A stretch of 64,000 nt of DNA from assembly GCF_027579695.1 (NCBI RefSeq), contig NC_083587.1, forward strand, positions 51,639,021-51,703,020. The letters are read 5' to 3'. Made by a program: the position numbers and the translations under genes. Source of the stretch: Neoarius graeffei (Eukaryota > Chordata > Actinopteri > Siluriformes > Ariidae). Every line of letters begins with the position of its first letter. Position 1 is the first letter of the stretch. The notes beneath the pieces are model-generated. The model did no database searches. It saw nothing but the letters and a program-made list of their open reading frames with translations, and had not been told where the DNA came from. Shown piece by piece: positions 9,938-20,552 of the stretch.

Positions 9938-12420
9938 GACTACGTTCAGACTGCACCCTGAAACGACCCATATGCGATTTTTTTTTTTGCCCATATGCGA
10001 CCTGTATCCGATTTGTTATTGACAATCTGAACGACACAGATCCGATTTTTCACATGCGACCCAGGCCGCTTGTGGCCCTTTTCCACTACCCTTTTTCAGC
10101 TCACTTCAGCTCGCTTCAGCTCACTTCAGCCCGACACGGCTCGCGTTTCGACTACCAAAAACCAGCACGACTCAGCTCGTTTCAGCCCTGCTTAGCCCCT
10201 AAAACTCGCACCGTTTTGGAGTGGGGCTGAAGCGAGCCAAGCCGTGCCGAGTGAGGCTGGGGGCGTGAGCAGACACTCCCCTGTGCGCTGATTGGTGAGG
10301 AGGAGTGTCCTCACATGCCCACACACGCCCCGCGAGCGCGCTGGGATCTGTAAACACCGTAAACCCGGAAGAAGAAGAATTACGAATTACGAGAATTTCT
10401 GAAGCCTTATGCGCCTCGCCTCATCTATACGCTCTTGCCAGTATCTGTCCGCGTTGTCGGTGACAACAAGCCACAGCACCAAGACCAGCAACACTAACGA
10501 CTCCATGTCCTCCATGTTTATTGTTTACTATTCGGGTCGTGAGACTACTGCTTAAAAGCTCACTGAATCAGTGACATACAGAGCATCGTGGACGAGTTCG
10601 CGGAGCGCAAGGCTCGTCGTATGCCCTTCAAATAATGCGCGCAGTAGGCTATTGATGTTTTATTATGAGCCATGTACAGTATGTCGCCTAATGTTTTTTG
10701 TTTCTGAGTTACATGTTCGTTTGAAGGACTTAATGTACAAAATAACATAGTTGCACCCCGTAGTGTTGAAATTGGTAAACACAGTGCATTCAGTGAGGTT
10801 TGCACCGCCCTCCTTTTATTTCTGACTCTTCCTGTCACCGTTGCAACCTCTGAGCGCTCATTCGTATGCCCTTCAAATAATGTGCGCAGTATAGGCTATT
10901 GATGTTTTATTATGAGCCATGTACAGTATCCTAATGTTTTTTGTTTCTGAGTTACATGTTCGTTTGAAGGATTTGATGTACTAAATAACATAGTTGCACC
11001 CGGTAGTGTTGAAATTGGTAAACACCGCAGTTGCGGACATTTTGTAGCCTAAAATGATGTTATGATAAGCTTTAATAAAGGGCCCGGTCATTTGCCCCGC
11101 CCCCGGCCCGGCTCTGACTTGTTCCGCCACTGTCACTGATGTCACTGTTTGCGCTGCTTAACGACATCACGTGACGTCCACCCACTTTCGCTAACTCCAC
11201 CCAATGTGTCCACCCACTTCCAGCCAGCACGGTTCAGCGCGGTTGTAGTCGAAATGCAACTCCAACAGCCCCGCTCAGCTCGACTCAGCTCGACTCGGCA
11301 CGGCACGGCACGGCTCAGCCGCGTTTGTAGTGGAAAAGCGGCATTGGATATGTGGTCCTAATTCCGATGCATATCCGATATTTTCACATGCGACTGCAGT
11401 CTGACCGGACAGGTCGCATTCATGCGACCTACACGTCATCAACAAAAGACAAACGTCACTATTCTGCGTTGGCTAATCCCGCCTCTTTGGTGGAAAACAA
11501 CAACATTTGTACAGTTTTCAGAATTTAAATAGACTTTTATAGAATTGATCAAGCTAATGGTGGATTTGGTAGGGACCTAGATGTTGATCTGTTAGCCTGA
11601 TTAAATAAAACAGTTTCTATAACTGATTTATAACTTAAACCATCCTGTATTACAAGATTATAAGATTGTTCTGGAAATTTCCAGTAATTTGACACCTTCG
11701 GTCTCATTAGTCTGCTGTTAATCAGATTATTGTGTGAGTTCCGCTGCCACTACAAAAACCACATCGCCAGGTCTCGCCTCATCTCCATCGCAAACTGCAC
11801 TGGTGTTTCTGCACCTTGAGCCAGCGCTGAGAGAAGTTGCAGAATTCAGCTGGCTATAAACAATCTAAATAAACATTTATGAAAATGTAGAAAAAGTTTA
11901 TTAATATGACGAAATAAATATGTGCAAATTATTAAGCCTGAATTAAGAGTTTGGTAATACAGCGGCCGTATCCCAAATGACTGCCTACTGAAGCTCGAGT
12001 GCACTATATAGAGTTTAAAAATCCATTACTTCCTAGTAACATGTAGTGCACTTATATAGAAATTAGAGAGACATTTAGGAGTCAACCCTCGTTACCAGGC
12101 TACACGTTTTCATTTCAGTTCAGAAACAAAAACACACACGAGACCTCACACTTTAACACTAACCAGATAATTAAACAAACAAACAAACAAAAAGAAATCA
12201 TTAAACATGAAGAGTGCGCTTTTTTTTTTGTTTACGTATTACGTATATGTGCTTATTACGTGTCAATTTGCGCATGCGGGACACTTTTGGGTCGTTTTCC
12301 GTTCATATTGGAGACCGCATACAAGTCTCATATAATTGGTAATGTGAACGGCCTAACAAAAAATCGGATTTCACAACAAATCGGATATGGGTCGTTTCAG
12401 GTTGCAGTCTGAACGTAGTG
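9938..12420. mobile_element. Harbinger-like element, 3-bp TAA target duplication
   Basis: The terminal inverted repeats are (G/C)ACTACGTTCAGACTGCA followed by CCTGAAACGACCCATAT, about 38 bp. They are flanked by TAA at 9935-9937 and 12421-12423. Unit 2 has the empty site 'gacctctaacacacac' near 42345. A 3-bp TWA duplication is the usual mark of PIF/Harbinger, but no transposase is left. A second element lies inside (10074-11343). A remnant of its right end survives in unit 3 at about 61228-61295. Confidence 0.7.
10074..11343 (+). mobile_element. Nested hAT-type element with GC-rich ends and transposase scraps
   Basis: The ends are related in inverted orientation: 'ggcccttttccactac' on the left and 'gtagtggaaaagcggca' on the right, each followed by runs of 'cagctcgcttcagctc' or 'ctcgactcggcacggc'. 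Inside, 10820-10865 encodes LPVTVATSERSF, the hATC signature, and 10580-10635 encodes SIVDEFAERKARRMPFK and a stop, the usual hAT transposase terminus. The order is scrambled by an internal ~245-bp duplication ('ttcgtatgcccttcaaataatg' at about 10617 and 10862). It is dead. No clean target duplication was found. Confidence 0.6.
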
Positions 12421-12505
12421 TAACACACACACGCGGGCGCCTCGTGTCCGTGAAAAACCAGTTTCCCAGTCCGCCGTGTCCCCAGCGCTGCGTTATCGTC
12501 TTTAA

Positions 12506-12634
12506 CCCTCTGGAGTCTAAGTGCCCGCCGGTGGGCAATTTGACACTTCTCCAAAAACACATCTGTAACCCTGTGAGTTTTTGTCATTCAAACATATAAG
12601 TGACACCATTAAAAACCTTGAAACTTCTAGTTTT

Positions 12635-12702
<68 letters not shown>

Positions 12703-13397
12703 GAAATAAATTATATAGCTGGCCCTTTTTAAAGAGAGTGAAAAGAAATCTTTGGATTTTCTGTACTGTCTGACTGCAGCAGCCCCCGAGGCCACACCTA
12801 TCACTATTCACATGTAAAGTACCCGGTGCTTGAGTGGCTATTCAGAGGTGAGAGCACGCCCCATTCAGCCAGAATAAACAAAGCCATGCTTCCACTCATG
12901 GGGGAAGGCAAAGGCAATGTCCTGCCAGAGCACATGGAAAGTGACAGGGGGGTGGGGGCCATCAGAGGTGTTTCACGCCCATCTAATTAGTATTCGACTA
13001 ACAGAGACACTGGCATTACATACAATTACTTTTTTACATTTTGTATGGAAACAACAAAACATTTCTAAATGCTCTTTTTACTTTTATGCAGCCAACACTT
13101 TTGTTTACAAGGTTCAAACTTCAAAAGTCTTGGCTAGATATATTTATTGTGTGTTTTCTTGCACTGTTTGAAGAGCTCTAAAACCTGTTTTTTGTACAGT
13201 TGTGTTTACACTCAATTTAAATAAAACGTGTTTGTATTACATTCACTTTACTTTCATATTATTTTTTGTTAGGCTTTTCAGAATACAACCATATGTGCCA
13301 CTTTTGCATAGATGTTTACAGTTAGTTGAAATACTTGAAAATGTCAGGGTGTTGCAAACAGCCTCAAAGTCTCTGAAAGGCCTTATACTCCAGAGGG
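12506..13397. mobile_element. piggyBac-type non-autonomous element in a TTAA site
   Basis: It is flanked by TTAA (12502-12505 and 13398-13401), with inverted termini CCCTCTGGAGTCTAAG and CTTATACTCCAGAGGG. Units 2 (near 42431) and 3 (near 61379) show the uninterrupted TTTAAA site, so the insertion is specific to unit 1. The internal sequence has no intact transposase and contains a (TA)n run at about 12639-12693. Confidence 0.8.
12639..12693. repeat. (TA)n microsatellite
   Basis: A run of about 27 TA dinucleotides inside the piggyBac-type element. Confidence 0.95.
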
Positions 13398-13860
13398 TTA
13401 AACACATTTGTGCGATCCAGCACTTTTTATCGCAAACGATTCTTCTCCTTATTTTGGGGGTATTTATCATCCCCCAACCACTTGTCGTTAAACAGACATC
13501 TTCCCATAATTATCAACGCTTTCTAGCGCCCACGCAAACTACCTGCGTATCTCTGTCTTCACAACCACTACACCACACCACACTTCCTCCAGTAGCCTCC
13601 TAACGTTAGTTCTTGATCTACGGAATGCACAGAACGCACAGAACCAATGCTGCCCCAAAAGGTACGCTGGTCACTTTTAAAATTACGGTTAAAAAAAAAA
13701 ATACCCCAAACCGGAAGGAGACATTTCACTCGTTCGGTCCAATATTAAATTTAATACCTCCCTTTCGAAAATTCCAGTCATTCCAAACAATTTAAGACGT
13801 TTTTAGGCCTTGAAAACCGAAAGTTGTATTTAAGACTTTTTAAGGACCGTGGGAAGCCTG

Positions 13861-14663
13861 AATAATTGGTGAATTATGGTATCAATCAGTCTGTTTTACT
13901 ATATTTTTGAACTTTTGCCTCAGTATATCAAGTATTGATTACTTTTGATTCATAGATATTATGCATACGTTGTGAATTCGGAAACAAATGCAATAAAGAT
14001 TTTTGGGTTACAAATAGTTTGTGGGGTTTTTTTTCCTCAAATATTTCTTCAGACAAGTCAAAATCACATTCGGACAAGTAAATTTCCTGTCAACTTGCCC
14101 GACAGGACAAGTGGTTTCAAAAGTTAATGTAGAGCCCTGAACACCACCGTGCCGCCCCACTGCTGTTATATTTCAAGTAATTTTATCTGGTGGAATGTAA
14201 TATTCTAGGTGATGTCAACCCTTGTCAAATAGAACTTTGTGGAGTTTTTATGAACTATTTAAGATTAATACATTTTATTTGCAAAATTTACATCAATAAT
14301 TCTGGTATTACTGATGCAATGTATCTTAAATAATTAAGTTTATAGTTCAGTCATTCTCTTTAGTAGATAATTGTTTACTTGACTGTACATACACATAGTC
14401 CTTTTTAATTCAGTTGTTTTCTCTGGGATCTAAAATTTCTTTATATTCAGCACATGCTCATTTGATCCCTTTAACTTGATGCAGTGTGATAAATATGTCA
14501 ATTACAATAGGAGTGTATAGTGTGGAATAAAACAATCAGTGCTTTGGATTATATATTGGAATTTTTTCTCGTGTATAAGGGCTCATGGGTGCATGTAAGG
14601 GAAAAGTACAGGTTAAAGGGCATGGGGAACCAAAGGTTGACATGTATACAACACTGTGGTTCC
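13861..14663. other. Spacer between unit 1 and the next MITE, no gene
   Basis: AT-rich sequence. A 17-bp scrap at 14141-14157 ('accaccgtgccgcccc') is the head of the tRNA-derived SINE in minus orientation. Nothing else is recognised. Confidence 0.5.
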
Positions 14664-14873
14664 TACACTACCGTTCAAAAGTTTGGGGTCACTTTGAAAT
14701 GTCCTTATTTTTGAAAGAAAAGCACTGTTCTTTTCAATGAAGATCACTTTAAACTAATCAGAAATCCACTCTATACATTGCTAATGTGGTAAATGACTAT
14801 TCTAGCTGCAAATGTCTGGTTTTTGGTGCAATATCTCCATAGGTGTATAGAGGCCCATTTCCAGCAACTCTCA

Positions 14874-15417
14874 TGGTGATGATACACGGGGCAACTTTTT
14901 GGGCAATGTTGCCAAGCAATGTTGCTGGGCAATTGCGTTTTGACTCTTTTCTATTGAGATTGGGCAACATTGTTTCTTTCTGAATGGTTTTGATAATCTC
15001 TGGCAACTTTTTGAGATAAGCCAATCAGAACGCGAGTATCGAGTCATGTGACCTCCGGTGAGGTTCAGATCAGAAATTTCAAACAAATATGGCGGCCGCT
15101 CAGTGTCAGTGGAGTGAAGAGATGGAGAGACTCCTCATCTGTTTTTACGCCAGTAAGTTGTTATTTTAATATTCTATATGGAGGAATTTACCTCACCAAA
15201 GCTCTAAAAAACAACAGACAGCTTGATTAAATGGTCACAGCAAAAATTAAGACATCGATTTTTTTTTTTTTTAAGCTAACTGTAAACTGCCATTGCTAAC
15301 TGTTGTTGCCCATTGTTAGTTGCCCTGAAAAGTTGCCCTGTGTCTCACCTAGTTGCCCGTTGCCAGCAACATTGCTCGGCAACATTGCCCAAAAAGTTGC
15401 CCCGTGTATCATCACCT
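14874..15417 (+). mobile_element. Harbinger-type MITE, first copy, with a Myb-like first exon
   Basis: The termini are inverted: GGTGATGATACACGGGGCAA and its complement. The flanking TCA (14871-14873 and 15418-15420) is a 3-bp duplication. At 15089-15152 an open stretch encodes MAAAQCQWSEEMERLLICFYA, followed by a GTAAGT donor. This resembles the first helix of the Myb/SANT protein that accompanies Harbinger transposases, so the MITE seems to keep the promoter and first exon of that gene. Subterminal 'gttgcc' words are repeated at both ends. Confidence 0.7.
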
Positions 15418-15471
15418 TCACTCCAGTGTTCTAATGGTACAATGTGTTTGCTCATTGCCTCAGAAGGCTAA

Positions 15472-15996
15472 GGGTGATGATACACGGGGCAACTTTTTGG
15501 GCAATGTTGCCGAGCAATGTTGCTGGGCAATTGCGTTTTGACTCTTTTCTATTGAGATTGGGCAACATTGTTTCTTTCTGAATGGTTCTGATAATCTCTG
15601 GCAACTTTTTGAGATAAGCCAATCAGAACGCGAGTATCGAGTCATGTGACCTCCGGTGAGGTTCGGATCAGAAATTTCAAACAAATATGGCGGCCGCTCA
15701 GTGTCAGTGGAGTGAAGAGATGGAGAGACTCCTCATCTGTTTTTACGCCGGTAAGTTGTTATTTTAATATTCTATATGGAGGAATTTACCTCACCAAAGC
15801 TCTAAAAAACAACAGACAGCTTGATTAAATGGTCACAGCAAAAATTAAGACATCGATTTTTTTTTAGCTAACTGTAAACTGCCGTTGCTAACTGTTGTTG
15901 CCCATTGTTAGTTGCCCTGAGTCTCACCTAGTTGCCCGTTGCCAGCAACATTGCTCGGCAACATTGCCCAAAAAGTTGCCCCGTGTATCATCACCC
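15472..15996 (+). mobile_element. Harbinger-type MITE, second copy 54 bp from the first
   Basis: Same family and orientation as 14874-15417 and nearly identical to it. Termini are GGGTGATGATACACGGGGCA and its complement, flanked by TAA (15469-15471 and 15997-15999). The exon-like stretch is at 15687-15750 with the donor at 15751. Different 3-bp target duplications show that the two copies inserted independently rather than by tandem duplication. Confidence 0.75.
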
Positions 15997-16270
15997 TAAT
16001 GGATGATTAGAAAACCCTTGTACAATCATGTTAGCACAGCTGAAAACAGTTGAGCTCTTTAGAGAAGCTATAAAACTGACCTTCCTTTGAGCAGATTGAG
16101 TTTCTGGAGCATCACATTTGTGGGGTCGATTAAATGCTCAAAATGGCCAGAAAAATGTCTTGACTATATTTTCTATTCATTTTACAACTTATGGTGGTAA
16201 ATAAAACTGTGACTTTTCATGGAAAACACAAAATTGTCTGGGTGACCCCAAACTTTTGAACGGTAGTGTA

Positions 16271-16700
16271 AATATTATACTTTGGGTGCATTTTTGCTCA
16301 AACCGACCGCATATGGCATTGTAAACACACAGTAAATACAGGCTTTACTCAGACAGTAAACAAAAACATTCTTACAAAACTAGACTCCAGGTTACACCAA
16401 GTCATTTCTATACAATGCTAAGCTAATGCAAATTTTCTCTTCAGGTCAACAGTGACTGTCTGCACATTTGACTTAAATACAAAACATTTTACTTCAATCA
16501 TTTATAACTTGGTAATAAATTAAGCTTTTTTTTTTTTCAACCAACACCTATTTTACTTACCTTGAGAAAAAGCACTAAACACTCACAAACTGTTTCTTCT
16601 CTAAGGTGCTCTCGGCGCCGGGCAAAGATACGCTGTGAACGTTAGTTACGCAACCAACGTCAAACAAACTTGTTTATCTTGTCATGGGGGTGGGAGGGAG

Positions 16701-16731
<31 letters not shown>

Positions 16732-17020
16732 TTTGATATTTCAAATGTTGTATTTTTGATTGATATTAAACAACTTTTTTATTAACATTCTACATGTGTA
16801 ATTAAATTTATTTCACTCTATTATTCGTTTAAACTTGCTCAAATTAATTTCTCTTGATAATGCAGTGGTAATACTTTGTCTTTGGACTCCCCCGTGTTAC
16901 GGAGCGCATTGGTACAGTCCGATGATGAGCCTCAGTTGTGTTTATAAATATAGTTCACCTGCAGAATTTCCTTCTTATTATTTTTGCCGGTCAGAGAAGT
17001 GCGTAGTTCATGATGTAGAG
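16271..17020. other. Spacer without a gene, with G-rich run
   Basis: No convincing exon or repeat family. There is a GT/G-rich tract at about 16695-16731 ending in a run of about 18 G. Confidence 0.5.
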
Positions 17021-17452
17021 CAGGGGTGTCAAACCTGATCCATAAAGGGCCTTGTGGCTGCAGGTTTTCATTCCAGCCATGCAGCAGCACACCTGACTTG
17101 GCTCATTCAATCAACTGAACTGTCTTCACACAGTCAAATACTTGCAGCCACACCCACCCTTGATAAAGGGTGGTTGTGTCAGTTGATTGAATAAGCCAGG
17201 GGTGTCAAACCTGATCCATAAAGGGCCGTGTGGCTGCAGGTTTTCATTCCAGTCATGCAGCAGCACCCTGATTTGGCTTATTCAATCAACTGACACACCC
17301 ACCCTTTAATCAAGGGTGGGTGTGGCTGCAAGTATTTGACTGTGTGAAGACAGTTCAGTTGATTGAATGAGCCAAGTCAGGTGTGCTGCTGCATGGCTGG
17401 AATGAAAACCTGCAGCCACAAGGCCCTTTATGGATCAGGTTTGACACCCCTG
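17021..17452. mobile_element. hAT-type foldback MITE with 8-bp target duplication
   Basis: The termini are CAGGGGTGTCAAACCTGATC and its complement, and ATGTAGAG flanks both sides (17013-17020 and 17453-17460). The two arms of about 175 bp are almost complementary. A further left terminus starts at 17197, so the element looks like one copy opened by part of another. Transcribed RNA would fold into a long hairpin. Confidence 0.9.
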
Positions 17453-17484
17453 ATGTAGAGTTTAAGGGGATAACTTTTTTTGAC

Positions 17485-19149
17485 AGAGGCAACTGGCAGA
17501 TGACAATATTTTATTCCTGCAAGACAAAAATCAACTATCTCATGCCTTAACTCTGGTTGAGCATCTCTCTAATGCCTCAGGCCTTAAACTGAACATTTCC
17601 AAGTGTGAGATATTATCCTTACCAGTGGCGGCTGCTGGTTTTAAAACGGGAAGCCCATTTTACGCATTCATCGTAAAACCTGTAGGCCGGATATCAAAGC
17701 ATAGAAAAGTGTGCCCCATTAGCACAGTGAACTAGACAACCCTCCCTAGTGGCAGAAAGTATTTTTGCTTGTACATTTCATGTTATAGTCTGGCTTGCCA
17801 GGCTAGTGCCTCATATCCTTAATCAAAAATATCAAACATCCAAAAATCACTGGCTATTCAACGAAGAGCCTTGAACATCATACCCTGATATGCAACACAG
17901 AGTCTTTAACACAACACCCAGCTGTGCAACACATCCTTGAACATCTTCTGCAACACAGTCTGGAAATTCATAACCAGGTAGGCTATGCAACACACAGAAC
18001 CTTGAATATTATACCCAGGTATAACCTATAACACAGAGCCCACCATTCTCTTAACATTACTGAACAATATACACACTTCAGATTCATGAACACTATTTAT
18101 ACACAAATTCTGCCCTCCGCTCCTTTTCCAGAAAATGGTCTGTGACCCTGTCATACCAGCTGGTTGTGCTTTCCAGAGACTTCACCAATTTCTGTTAGCA
18201 GCTAGCACTGCAGATCCCAATAAGGCTCAAGCTAGCCTACAACCAGATTGAACTGCAAATGAAATAAACGAGTGAATTCACGAATGATCAAACTGATAGA
18301 ATGGATGAAAGTTAACAGAGCACAACGAGTAATATTTACATTTATTTACAGAGTAATGTACAGAGACATCAATGAGAAGAAACGTTTATATGAAAAGAAA
18401 TTCGGACAGCACTTTGGTACACGACTACACTTTCTCGACATCTGCTAGGGACTGACTGATCATTCTTCTGTGTTCCTCGCCGAAGTACCGCCCTCCTCAT
18501 GTCTTTGAAACACTACCTCCAATAATCCTTTATCAGCCTGGCTTCTTGTCCCTCCCACTGTCTCGTTTAGTCCCAGAGAAGCCCGGCTTCCCTGGAAGTG
18601 ACAATTTTGTTTATTTTAACCAATAACAACTAGCCGAAATTGGCTGTTCAGAGCCGTCTCGTAGACTGCAACGGATACCCGGCTGCCAGTCAGTGTTGCC
18701 AGATACTGCTGACGTTTTCCATCCCAAAATATATTCAAAACCCGCCAAAATGCACTTAAAACCGCCCAATCTGGCAACACTGCTGCCAGTCCATAGAGCC
18801 CATTGAAATAAGAAAGGTTACAGCCTGGCAGCAAAGGTGATTCTCGTAGCGAACTGCAAGTTTGTCAGACATCACTCAAATAAGTTACAGGATAGTTATG
18901 AACATAAATACAATCTTGGGCATATATTATGTTATGCAAGTTATTGTTTTAATGAGAATTCAACGTCGTAGACGCCGCAGTTTGGGGAGAGAATTTTAGG
19001 GGAAGCTCGGCTTCCCTTGTTGTCTCTGAGAAATCGCCCCTGATCCTTACACAAGTGTGATGATACTAGTAGAAGCAATATTCCTATAAAACACACAGTT
19101 AAATATTTAGGAATTCAGATAACCAAGGATCCTAAAGATAGACAGCACT
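17485..19149 (+). pseudogene. L1/Tx1-type LINE reverse transcriptase fragment, split by a hAT element
   Basis: Bases 17493-17622 encode LADDNILFLQDKNQLSHALT and GLKLNISKCEILSL; 19051-19149 continue with VKYLGIQITKDPKDRQHL. ADD is the catalytic box of LINE RTs, and the SGLKLN..KCEIL and YLGI blocks are typical of fish L1/Tx1 elements. Only about 230 coding bases remain, with nothing of the endonuclease or 3' end. The gap between the two pieces is the hAT element at 17623-19042. Confidence 0.7.
17623..19042. mobile_element. hAT-type element inserted in LINE fragment
   Basis: It starts CAGTGGCGGCTGCTGG and ends 'gaaatcgcccctg', related inverted termini. ATCCTTAC flanks it on both sides (17615-17622 and 19043-19050), an 8-bp hAT duplication, and the LINE reading frame resumes cleanly across it. 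No transposase remains. 18690-18785 contains in inverted form the 'cagtgttgcc...gccaaaatgcactt' block also found in the element at 7331-7995. Confidence 0.8.
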
Positions 19150-19640
19150 TACAGTGGTGCTTGAAAGTTTGTGAACCCTTTAGAATTTTCTATATTTCTG
19201 CATAAATATGACCTAAAACATGATCAGATTTTCACACAAGTCCTAAAAGTAGATCAAGAGAACCCAGTTAAACAAATGAGACAAAAAATATTATACTTGG
19301 TCATTTATTTATTGAGGAAAATGATCCAATATTACATATCTGTGAGTGGCAAAAGTATGTGAACCTCTAGGATTAGCAGTTCATTTGAAGGTGAAATTAG
19401 AGTCAGGTGTTTTCAATCAATGGGATGACAATCAGGTGTGAGTGGGCACCGTTTTATTTAAAGAACAGGGATCTATCAAAGTCTGATCTTCACAACACAT
19501 GTTTGTGGAAGTGGATCATGGCACGAACAAAGGAGATATCTGAGGACCTCAGAAAAAGCATTGTTGATGCTCATCAGGCTGAGAAAGGTTACAAAACTAT
19601 CTCTAAAGAGTTTGGACTCCACCAATCCACAGTCAGACAG
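19150..19640 (+). mobile_element. Left half of a Tc1-type transposon
   Basis: It starts TACAGTGGTGCTTGAAAG, the terminus of a common fish Tc1 group. At 19518-19650 the transposase N-terminus is open: MARTKEISEDLRKSIVDAHQ then a helix-turn-helix stretch, YKTISKEFGLHQSTVRQIV. Sequence stops mid-domain at about 19645, where it abuts a LINE tail. The catalytic domain and right end are absent. Confidence 0.8.
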
Positions 19641-20040
19641 ATTGTTCTCATCTCATCTCATCTTCATCCGCTTATCTGGAGCCGGGTCGCGGAGGCAGCA
19701 GTCTGAGCATGGAAGCCCAAACTTCCCTCTCCCCAGACTCCTCGGCCAGCTCCTCGGGAAGAACACCGAGGCGTTCCCAGGCCAGCCGAGAGACATAGTC
19801 CCTCCAGCGTGTCCTGGGTCTTCCCCAGGGCCTCCTCCCGGGGGGACATACCTGGAACACCTCCCCAGGGAGGCGTCCAGGAGCCATCCGAAAGAGATGC
19901 CCGAGCCACCTCCGCTGATTCCTTTTGATGTGGAGGAGCAGCGGCTCTTCTCCGAGTTCCTCCCGAGTGATTGTGCTTCTCACCCTATCTCTAAGGGAGT
20001 GCCCAGCCACCCTGCGAAGGAAACTCATTTCGGCCGCTAG
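19641..20040 (-). pseudogene. LINE ORF2 C-terminus and (ATGAG)n tail
   Basis: On the minus strand, 20028-19672 is open for 118 codons. It includes RRWLGHLFRMAPGRLPGEVF and RRPWGRPRTRWRDYVSRLAW, the kind of C-terminal block found after the RT in several fish LINE groups. It ends in 'gataagcggatgaagatgag' plus ATGAG repeats, so the retained part is the 3' end of a 5'-truncated insertion. The clade (RTE-, Tx1- or NeSL-like) is not settled. The last ~45 bp resemble the SINE tail in this window. Confidence 0.7.
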
Positions 20041-20235
20041 TTCACCAAACCCCTTATGGAAATTAATGAAACAAGGACCGTGACGTCACCCGGTATGGCG
20101 CAGCCGGGGCCCCACCCCACCCTGGATTTACAGCGCAGCACCTTTACTGCTGTTTCTGTGTGAGTCGTTTACACCAACATTTATTCACGATGAGAAAGAC
20201 ACAGACCATTTGTGCAGCATTTTTCGATTGAGGAG

Positions 20236-20241
20236 TTTATT
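20236..20241 (-). terminator. Polyadenylation signal AATAAA of the Tyr/Pro-rich gene
   Basis: Minus-strand AATAAA lies about 55 bp inside the proposed last (non-coding) exon, which starts at 20296. It is a good position for the 3' end of the transcript. Confidence 0.45.
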
Positions 20242-20552
20242 TTTGCAAAAGTTTCTCATTTCCAGTCAGGGCGTGTCGATGTGACTGAGGGACGACCTGA
20301 AAGAGAAAAGCAGAGGAGAGATTTTTTTTTTAGAACAATAATCATCAAACCTTTTATCCTGGTGTATAATATTCCCATTGCACTATTCTAGATCATATTA
20401 CTGCATTCAAAAGTATTCGCTCCACATGTGCTTTGCTTAGTAGCGAGCTCGTGAGGTAGTGAACAAGACCCATTCTATAAGACATTACAAATATGACTGT
20501 GACTCACTCTGAGCTCCCTGACCACTGCACCCGTCTCCTTCTCCTCAACCTT

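Larger units (their letters stand above)
8746..13860. mobile_element. hAT-2 element of unit 1, expanded by nested insertions
   Basis: The left terminus is CAGGGTATCTGCAC and the right terminus is 'aagactttttaaggacc...gcctg', whose complement resembles the left end. The matching element in unit 2 is only 1.76 kb (41125-42886); the difference here is a SINE remnant, a 2.5-kb Harbinger-type element (itself invaded) and a piggyBac-type element. Sequence shared with unit 2 stops at 13860, exactly the transposon end. No transposase for it is visible. Confidence 0.6.
14664..16270. mobile_element. Tc1-type MITE, enlarged by two Harbinger-type insertions
   Basis: TA-flanked inverted ends read CACTACCGTTCAAAAGTTTG and its complement CAAACTTTTGAACGGTAGTG, a terminus very widespread in fish genomes. 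Without the two nested elements it would be about 0.5 kb with no transposase. Confidence 0.85.

Noticed and set aside
13202-13603. 133-codon open frame
   Set aside because: Runs across the right end of the piggyBac-type element into flanking sequence; not conserved in the other units.
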